A stretch of DNA of 11,704 nt from an uncultured Caryophanales bacterium (GTDB taxonomy: Bacteria > Bacillota_I > Bacilli_A > RF39 > UBA660). Below the pieces are notes generated by a model. The model did not search any database. It was not told the origin of the DNA and was given only the letters and a program-made list of their open reading frames with translations. This document shows positions 6,555 through 11,704 of the stretch, in pieces. Every line of letters starts with the position of its first letter. Within the stretch, counting starts at the first letter, position 1. The DNA is taken from NCBI GenBank assembly GCA_946414975.1, contig CAMKQS010000050.1:1-11704 (forward strand). Direction: 5' to 3'. A program made the position numbers and the translations under genes.

Positions 6555-9105
6555 TATTGTATAAACTATAAGCTATTAAGATTATAGTTGAAACACTTGA
6601 TATTAAAACTCCAGGAACAATTCCTTCAGAATAATACTTCATTTTAATACTATGTTTTCCTTTATTAAGCTTTATTCCAATAAAATCTCCAGCTACTTTT
6701 TCATATTTTACTTTTTTACCATCTACATAGACATTCCATCCCTTATCATATGGAATTGACATGAATAATGTCTTATTTTCAGGAACATTAATATCTCCGC
6801 TTACTGCATTATTTTTTACAACAACACTTTGTAATTGATTCTTCTTTAATTTATTGATTGCTTTTTTAAAGACAGCCATATCCAAATAGTATAAATCTAT
6901 TTTATCTTTTGGTTTTGACCTGCTATTTTCAACTCTAACTTCAATTTCACTATTTCCATACTTATTTTTATTCTCTATTACAACTGTTCCTATATTTTCA
7001 CTATCAAGAGATGTAACATATTCATCATTTATATAAATTGTATCATAAACTGACCAGTTAATCGCAACATCATAATTCGTTGTAAGATATATATCATTAT
7101 CATTATCAATTATAAATTTATATTTATTATCACCTAAATATTCTTTCTTATATGGTTTTAAAACTTTCTCATCAATGCCACTAATAGATTTAACAAACCT
7201 ATTTAAATTTTCAAAACTATTAGAATTATTACCACTATTATAAAGTTCATCATAATTATTATCAATTAAATATCCAATAGATAATGCATATGGATTTTTA
7301 TAAATATAAATATTTTTCTTCTCATATATTTTTTTAAATGAATTATATTTTGTAATCTTAAATTTATCTATTTCATTATATAAAGTTTTATCTAATTTAT
7401 CTTTACTATTTATATATTTAATTCCTAGTAATGAATCAAATATAGGTAGTTTATTATGATCATATATAACTGTTGTATATGTAAGAGATCCTCCATGATC
7501 TTTAAAGAATCTATATAGATCTCCATCATTAGTTGAAAGTGCTGTTGTAACTCCATGAGTATTACAAGTATGACTATCTAGGTAACTGTAATAATAATTT
7601 CCATCCATTCTATAAAAATTATCTTCAATGCTATTTAAATTGTGACAAGCTTCACTATAAAACATAGAATAACTATTAACTACTTTTAAAGTTTTTACTG
7701 TTACTAGCGTATTTACATAGTTAAAAGTAAGTTCTCCTATTACTATTAAAAATATAAGAACACTAATAATTATTTTTTTATTTATTCTAGTATATATAAA
7801 GAATAACACAAGATATACAAAAGCAAATATCTCACTTATTAAAATATCACTTGAATCTAAAAATACTAAATATATTTTACTTACCTTATTAGATATAAAT
7901 AAATATATCAAAAATAGTATAATAAAATATCTAAGTTTTATTTTATCATTACTATAAAAACATTTAGCTGCAAGATATATAACAAAAAATACATAAAGAT
8001 AAGTAAATCTATCTATATACCCATTTGGAAAAGAAAATGCTTGAAAGAATAATTGTAAATGTGGAATAACCGTACTTGCTATAAAAAATAGAATAACAGC
8101 TAAACTTAAAAACTTTTCTTTTCGTTTTATCTTTTTATTAAAGAAATATAAGAACATTAAAGCAAAAGAAAATAAACTTACATATAATACTGGTCTATTT
8201 CTACCTAATACTGATGTTGTATTATGCGTACCAATATATGTTTTAGAAAATACTGTATTTAAAAATGATTTATATATTTGTTCTAGATTTATTTTTAATA
8301 ATGTTTTATCTAGAGAAAAACGCATAACATGACTTAAATTAATTAATGATGGAATAAGTATAATAGAAGCAATTCCACCTGCAATTAAACTAAAGAGTGC
8401 AAATCGAATAATAATTTTATAATACTTTTTAATGTCTCTAAACTTATACTTACAAAATAATTCATATAGGAAATAAATAACACAAAATATGCAAAGCATA
8501 TATGCCATATAAAAATTAAATATAATTGCAAGAGCTAATGTAACCACATAATATGTAATATTTCCATCAATTAATTTATTTATTCCTATCATAACAAGTG
8601 GCGTCATATAAATAACATCAAGCCACATATTATTAAAATAATAAACTGTTGTAAATCCCATTAAAGCATAACTTATCGCAAATATTAAATTAGAGAATCT
8701 AGGCTTATATTTATAATTTAAAAATGAATTCATAAATAAACTACATAAACCAAATTTAAGAAGCATTATTACAAATGTCATAAATGGAGTATGTATTTTT
8801 GGTGTAAACATATAAAGAATATTAAATGGACTAGCTAAATAATATCCAACTGTACTTGCCATGTTTCCACCAAGGCCTTTACTAAATGAATAAAATATCG
8901 AATCATTCATAGTAAATACATCATGCATATAATTATATAAAGAGTTATATTGACTAGCCATATCGGCAAGCAAGTAGTTTTCTCCACCTTTAAAATGGCC
9001 GCCATTATTAATAAATTCTAAAACAACAGTAACGCTAACAATAATTAAAATTGGTATAAAGAATGCAAGTAGTGCAATTATTATTTTCTTTTTATCTAAC
9101 TTCAT
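6526..9105 (-). CDS. yfhO: YfhO family membrane protein (putative GT-C-type glycosyltransferase)
   Basis: An 859-aa polytopic membrane protein. The first helix (about 8-31) is followed by a family-typical extracellular loop with an aspartate in LLADMASQY (D48) and KGLGGN (77-82). About ten more hydrophobic segments run to about residue 470. A large extracellular beta-rich domain follows, with the typical SIPYDKGWNVYVDGKK, then a last helix (about 828-846) and a basic tail. This layout matches YfhO; in Bacillus and Listeria, YfhO-type proteins add sugars to lipoteichoic acid outside the cell, using lipid-linked sugars. That role is inferred here, since neither a partner CsbB/GtcA-type gene nor an LTA synthase is in the window. 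The start is ATG with SD AGAGGT 6 nt upstream. It is monocistronic, with its own promoter and a strong terminator. Confidence 0.85.
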   Translation of the reverse strand: MKLDKKKIIIALLAFFIPILIIVSVTVVLEFINNGGHFKGGENYLLADMASQYNSLYNYMHDVFTMNDSIFYSFSKGLGGNMASTVGYYLASPFNILYMFTPKIHTPFMTFVIMLLKFGLCSLFMNSFLNYKYKPRFSNLIFAISYALMGFTTVYYFNNMWLDVIYMTPLVMIGINKLIDGNITYYVVTLALAIIFNFYMAYMLCIFCVIYFLYELFCKYKFRDIKKYYKIIIRFALFSLIAGGIASIILIPSLINLSHVMRFSLDKTLLKINLEQIYKSFLNTVFSKTYIGTHNTTSVLGRNRPVLYVSLFSFALMFLYFFNKKIKRKEKFLSLAVILFFIASTVIPHLQLFFQAFSFPNGYIDRFTYLYVFFVIYLAAKCFYSNDKIKLRYFIILFLIYLFISNKVSKIYLVFLDSSDILISEIFAFVYLVLFFIYTRINKKIIISVLIFLIVIGELTFNYVNTLVTVKTLKVVNSYSMFYSEACHNLNSIEDNFYRMDGNYYYSYLDSHTCNTHGVTTALSTNDGDLYRFFKDHGGSLTYTTVIYDHNKLPIFDSLLGIKYINSKDKLDKTLYNEIDKFKITKYNSFKKIYEKKNIYIYKNPYALSIGYLIDNNYDELYNSGNNSNSFENLNRFVKSISGIDEKVLKPYKKEYLGDNKYKFIIDNDNDIYLTTNYDVAINWSVYDTIYINDEYVTSLDSENIGTVVIENKNKYGNSEIEVRVENSRSKPKDKIDLYYLDMAVFKKAINKLKKNQLQSVVVKNNAVSGDINVPENKTLFMSIPYDKGWNVYVDGKKVKYEKVAGDFIGIKLNKGKHSIKMKYYSEGIVPGVLISSVSTIILIAYSLYNKKRNIKNNN

Positions 9106-9124
9106 AATATTACCTCTAGTAATA

Positions 9125-9153
9125 ATTATATATAAATTTTCAAATCTTGTCTA
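9125..9153 (-). promoter_or_regulatory. yfhO promoter
   Basis: TAGACA (9148-9153), a 17-bp spacer and TATAAT (9125-9130). The predicted start near 9118 gives a leader of about 13 nt carrying the SD AGAGGT. It lies just after the terminator of the gene stub. Confidence 0.8.
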
Positions 9154-9164
9154 TACATAAAATA

Positions 9165-9189
9165 AAAATTCATGATTGTCATGAATTTT
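9165..9189 (-). terminator. Intrinsic terminator of the gene stub
   Basis: A perfect 11-bp stem (AAAATTCATGA / TCATGAATTTT) with a 3-nt loop CAA is followed by TATTTTATG on the minus strand. The 5' arm overlaps the TAA (9188-9190) of the stub, the same stop-in-hairpin layout as the intact genes here. It insulates yfhO from upstream transcription. Confidence 0.8.
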
Positions 9190-9244
9190 ATAATGCAGTT
9201 TTAGAAATAGTTATAACTGGACGAACAGTACCATCGCTCCTAAT
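9188..9244 (-). pseudogene. C-terminal remnant of a surface-protein gene
   Basis: A reading frame on the minus strand gives IRSDGTVRPVITISKTAL and then TAA, with no start codon. The upstream part of the frame quickly turns into U-rich terminator sequence. The G-[VI]-RPVIT-[IL] ending is, from memory, a common C-terminus of secreted Bacillota proteins. The stub is clearly richer in G+C than its flanks and is followed by its own stop-overlapping terminator, which fits a gene whose 5' part was deleted. Alternative: a small transcript of about 80 nt, since TATACT at 9253-9258 and AGGAG before ATG-GTA-CTG (a 7-codon ORF) are also present. The remnant reading is preferred. Confidence 0.55.
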
Positions 9245-9266
9245 GTATATAAAGTATAATAAAAAC

Positions 9267-9299
9267 AAAAAAAAGTGCAAGTCATTTACACATTTTTTT
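9267..9299 (-). terminator. Intrinsic terminator of the lipoprotein gene
   Basis: A stem GTGTAA / TTGCAC (one U-G pair) with loop ATGAC, then an A-A or T-T mismatch, is extended by seven A-U pairs. Eight U residues follow the 3' arm on the minus strand, then GTTTTT. It begins 18 nt after the TAG of the lipoprotein gene, and is the only terminator here that does not include the stop codon. Confidence 0.75.
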
Positions 9300-9317
9300 G
9301 TTAAATAATTATTAATA

Positions 9318-9911
9318 CTAATCAATTACTTTTCCATTATAAGTACAAGTTAAACTATCATCATCTTTAAATGCTTCAATAGCATAATTATATACATTAT
9401 CAAAACTTGTATCAGAATATTTATCTGCATCATCATAATCTTGAGCATACATTTTAATTAATTCTGAGTATTCAAATGATAGTTTTATTTCTTTTTCTTT
9501 TGATGAAATATCATTAATACTTGCATCAATTTCTGGTGCATTTATTCCATAACCTTTTAAAGTCGTTTCATAACTTTCTTCTAATTTTTCTTTAGTATAG
9601 GAATTAAATAAGCTTTGATATTGTTCACTATCATTTAATAGTTTAATATCAAATATCATATCTATAGTAGTAGCATTGTCATTAACAAAATTAATGATCA
9701 TAGAATTTTCTACTGATATTTCATCTCCACTTGTATTTGTATTTGATTTACAAATAATTTGTTTATCTTTAATTTTATTAATAGTCTTTTCATTAGACGT
9801 ACTATTATTGTTGTTATCTAAATTATTAGTTTTATTCTCTACTTTATTATTACAACCAGAAAATAAACAAATCATTGTAAATACTATTACTATACTTAAT
9901 ATTTTTTTCAC
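9318..9911 (-). CDS. Putative lipoprotein of unknown function, 197 aa
   Basis: The N-terminus is a lipoprotein signal: basic MKK, a hydrophobic core, and a lipobox LFSGC with the lipidated Cys at residue 20. A 25-30 residue Asn/Ser/Thr/Lys-rich linker follows, typical of a tether at the outer face of the membrane. The remaining domain of about 145 aa has one Cys near its start (C54) and one near its end (C189), which could form a disulfide across the domain. Alternating hydrophobic stretches (SMIINFVNDNATTIDMIFDI) suggest a beta-rich fold; a YehR-like fold is possible but not shown. The start codon is GTG (9909-9911), supported by SD AGGTGA; an overlapping ATG is out of frame. It is monocistronic, with its own extended -10 promoter and terminator. 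Confidence 0.8.
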   Translation of the reverse strand: MKKILSIVIVFTMICLFSGCNNKVENKTNNLDNNNNSTSNEKTINKIKDKQIICKSNTNTSGDEISVENSMIINFVNDNATTIDMIFDIKLLNDSEQYQSLFNSYTKEKLEESYETTLKGYGINAPEIDASINDISSKEKEIKLSFEYSELIKMYAQDYDDADKYSDTSFDNVYNYAIEAFKDDDSLTCTYNGKVID

Positions 9912-9937
9912 ATCTATTCACCTACCTATCTATTAGT

Positions 9938-9966
9938 ATTATAGCACTTTTATTTATTATTTAAAA
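9938..9966 (-). promoter_or_regulatory. Promoter of the lipoprotein gene (extended -10)
   Basis: TGCTATAAT gives a perfect -10 (9938-9943) with TGn extension. The best -35 at 17 bp is TTTTAA (9961-9966), a poor match that coincides with the U-tract of the upstream terminator. Predicted start near 9931. Confidence 0.7.
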
Positions 9967-9987
9967 GAGCTAAATAGTAGCTCCTTT
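9963..9987 (-). terminator. Intrinsic terminator enclosing the stop codon of the activator gene
   Basis: A 10-bp stem (AAAGGAGCTA / TAGCTCTTTT, one G-U pair) with loop CTATT. The TAG stop (9970-9972) is the start of the 3' arm. The U-tract is short (TTTT, then AAAT), so efficiency is probably moderate. Confidence 0.65.
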
Positions 9988-10914
9988 AGGACATCTATTA
10001 CCCCAGGTATCTATTAATTTACTATTTTTAAATATTTTTAATATTTCACAGTTATTACTACATCCATTACATTCTAAACCTTTTGTTATAAACTCTATAT
10101 TAGACATATTAAAATTATATATTTTATCTGTTTTATACTTTTTAGATATAATTGCAACACCTAAAGCTCCCATTAAATGACCATTATCATCTACTATTAT
10201 ATCTTCATTTAAAACCTCTTTAAAATACTTTACAACACCTTTATTTTTACTAACTCCTCCTTGAAATATAATAGGGTCCTTTATTTTTTTACCTTTTCCA
10301 ACATTATTTAAATAGTTTAATACTACACTTCTACATAATCCTGCAACTATATCTTTTAAGGCATATCCTGATTGTGCTTTATGTATTAAATCAGATTCAG
10401 CAAAAACTGTACAACGAGCAGCTATTTTTACTGGATTATTACTTTTTAGTGCAAGAGTACCAAAATCGTTAATATCTACTCCTATTCTTTTTGCTTGGCT
10501 AGATAAAAAAGCTCCTGTTCCTGCTGCACACAATGTATTCATAGCATAATCGACAATTATTCCATTATTTATTATAATTATTTTAGAGTCTTGCCCACCT
10601 ATTTCTAAAATTGTTCTTACATCTGGATGTAAAGATATTGTTCCTATAGCATGAGCTGTTATTTCATTTTTTACAATATTTGCATCTAACATTAATCCTA
10701 TTAATTTTCTAGCACTTCCTGTTGTACCAATTCCCTTTAATATATAATTATCATTTATTTGACTCTTTAAAGATTTTATTAAATTTTTTACTGAATTAAT
10801 TGGATTACCCTCTGTCCATATATAATCTTTAGCAATTATATTATTATCATCATCAATAACTACACCTTTAGTAGATATTGAACCTATATCAACTCCTAGA
10901 TAACATTCTTTCAA
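9970..10914 (-). CDS. 2-hydroxyacyl-CoA dehydratase activator-type ATPase (BadF/BadG/BcrA/BcrD family)
   Basis: A 314-aa member of the ASKHA ATPase family that uses ATP to push one electron at very low potential onto a partner FeS protein. Visible elements are phosphate-1 loop GVDIGS (7-12), ITAHAIG (85-91), IGGQDSK (105-111), the [4Fe-4S] dimer-bridging cysteines C129 (NTLCAAGTGAFL) and C168 (ARCTVFAESD), and the second nucleotide loop FQGGVSKN (217-224). A C-terminal cysteine tail, C282-x2-C285-x3-C289 and C308 (NRCPKG), matches the segment that joins this domain to DUF2229 in longer fused relatives, but here the protein stops. The start is TTG (10912-10914), 1 nt after the upstream stop, with SD GGGGAGAT. 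The nucleotide motif begins at residue 7, so no later start fits. The electron acceptor is probably the adjacent gene product; the physiological substrate is unknown. Confidence 0.9.
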   Translation of the reverse strand: MKECYLGVDIGSISTKGVVIDDDNNIIAKDYIWTEGNPINSVKNLIKSLKSQINDNYILKGIGTTGSARKLIGLMLDANIVKNEITAHAIGTISLHPDVRTILEIGGQDSKIIIINNGIIVDYAMNTLCAAGTGAFLSSQAKRIGVDINDFGTLALKSNNPVKIAARCTVFAESDLIHKAQSGYALKDIVAGLCRSVVLNYLNNVGKGKKIKDPIIFQGGVSKNKGVVKYFKEVLNEDIIVDDNGHLMGALGVAIISKKYKTDKIYNFNMSNIEFITKGLECNGCSNNCEILKIFKNSKLIDTWGNRCPKGATI

Positions 10915-10915
10915 T

Positions 10916-11704
10916 TTATAATCTCCCCTTTTTCATTTTAAGCATATCAATAAACGCTTCTATTCTTGTTTCTACTCCTACTTTAGAAGTATTAGTATCA
11001 AAACTAAAAAAGATTACTGGTACATTATTTTTTTGTGCGATATCATTTATTAGCGGCATGGCACCTATTTCTGGAGTACAAAAACTTGATTTTATATGAA
11101 CTATACCATCATATTTCTTTTTACATAAATATTTAGTATGATATACATTATCTAATGCATCAGCCCCTAATTTATATTTTATATTTTTCATTTTTCTCAA
11201 ATACTTTCTTACTTTCTTTCTTTTCTTAAGTAATAAATATGTTACATTTGTAAATCTTTTTATAGATATCTTATATTTAGCAAGCTCATATTCTATATTA
11301 TAATTAGAATTATCTTCCATTAAAGTATATAATTCACCTATTATACCTACTTTTAGACAATTTTTAGGTTTATCAATTTTAATTTTTCTAAATCTTTTTT
11401 TATATCTCCCATATAACCTTTTTAAATGAAATAATCCTTTACAATTATAAAAATCTTTTAACATTTCTTTCTTCAATCTTATAAACGATCCTTTATCTAC
11501 TTCAAAACCTATATTTTCTCTTATATAGTCATCTATTCTATCCATATATTTAACCATAGAAAAAGCTATAATTAAATATCTAAGTGATTTATATATTTTA
11601 ATATTAGGATCAATAGTTTTAAATATTTTTTTTATTCTTTTTATATCTGTTTTACCTGCTGTTATTAAATTATACATTTTAAATTTATAACCTAATTTTT
11701 TTAA
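10916..11704 (-). CDS. 2-hydroxyacyl-CoA dehydratase-like FeS protein (activase-related), 5' end beyond window
   Basis: The frame stays open from the TAA at 10916-10918 to the right edge, giving 262 residues. The ATG at 11675-11677 lacks an SD, and the codons upstream of it (reading LKKLGYKFK) continue a family-like sequence, so the gene starts outside the window. Resemblance is to the HgdB-like proteins encoded next to BadF-type activators (COG3581/DUF2229 type). KVGIIGELYTLMED in the middle matches the family's conserved GEIY block. Near the end, SSFCTPEIGAMPLI provides a candidate cluster-ligand Cys, and PVIFFSFDTNT...VETRIEAF is the conserved C-terminal strand/helix. Such proteins carry FeS clusters reduced by the activator; double-cubane cluster proteins are relatives. 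The missing N-terminus should hold further cysteines. It forms an operon with the activator, separated by 1 nt. Confidence 0.75.
   Translation of the reverse strand, partial: LKKLGYKFKMYNLITAGKTDIKRIKKIFKTIDPNIKIYKSLRYLIIAFSMVKYMDRIDDYIRENIGFEVDKGSFIRLKKEMLKDFYNCKGLFHLKRLYGRYKKRFRKIKIDKPKNCLKVGIIGELYTLMEDNSNYNIEYELAKYKISIKRFTNVTYLLLKKRKKVRKYLRKMKNIKYKLGADALDNVYHTKYLCKKKYDGIVHIKSSFCTPEIGAMPLINDIAQKNNVPVIFFSFDTNTSKVGVETRIEAFIDMLKMKKGRL

Noticed and set aside
9222..9242. Seven-codon ORF MVLFVQL with AGGAG in front as a real peptide gene
   Set aside because: The spacing from SD to ATG is only 2 nt, and the +1-shifted frame gives a peptide resembling a known type of surface-protein C-terminus ending at the terminator.
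1..11704. Mobile elements, CRISPR arrays, tRNA genes or a defence system
   Set aside because: No transposase-like or integrase-like protein, no spaced direct repeats, no cloverleaf-like GC-rich segment and no nuclease/toxin-type gene was seen. The region reads as ordinary chromosome.

Overview
The window is very AT-rich (roughly three quarters A+T by eye). All genes lie on the minus strand, so transcription runs from high to low coordinates. Strong Shine-Dalgarno (SD) sites, the housekeeping promoter TTGACA-17 bp-TATAAT, intrinsic terminators and a Clostridium-type glutamyl-tRNA synthetase point to a low-GC Bacillota, probably an uncultured anaerobe from the Bacilli/Clostridia/Mollicutes-like part of the phylum. 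Trp is encoded by TGG and no frame needs TGA read as Trp, so the standard bacterial code fits. The exact lineage cannot be read from this sequence.

Layout in transcription order. (1) 11704-9970: a two-gene operon, the 3' part of a 2-hydroxyacyl-CoA-dehydratase-like FeS protein followed by its BadF/HgdC-type ATPase activator. (2) 9911-9318: a small lipoprotein of unknown function. (3) 9244-9188: what looks like the C-terminal stub of a lost surface protein, still with its terminator. (4) 9105-6526: a large YfhO-family membrane protein, a likely GT-C-type glycosyltransferase of the cell envelope. (5) 6464-4860: a secreted, C-terminally membrane-anchored protein with a fimbrial isopeptide-like domain. 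(6) 4799-4074: an unrecognised cytoplasmic protein. (7) 4004-2370: gltX. (8) 2308-1808: a second unrecognised protein. (9) 1746-1: a PlsC-type acyltransferase followed without any gap by an acyl-CoA/acyl-ACP synthetase that runs off the left edge. Genes 4 and 5 are envelope genes. Unit 9 is a lipid acylation pair reminiscent of a split Aas.

The most distinctive feature is how the genes are separated. Almost every gene has its own promoter with exactly 17 bp between the two hexamers, usually with a TGn extended -10. In six of seven cases the upstream gene's intrinsic terminator hairpin contains that gene's own stop codon. The U-tract of that terminator then touches, overlaps or lies close to the next gene's -35 box. 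The spacers are therefore fused stop/terminator/promoter cassettes of about 60-70 bp. Three genes have in-frame TTG codons inside their promoters that would mislead automatic start calling; corrected ATG starts are given.

No tRNA, rRNA, CRISPR array, insertion sequence or origin was seen. No stretch over 300 bases lacks a gene; the longest gap, 9106-9317, holds a terminator, the gene stub with its terminator, and the yfhO promoter.
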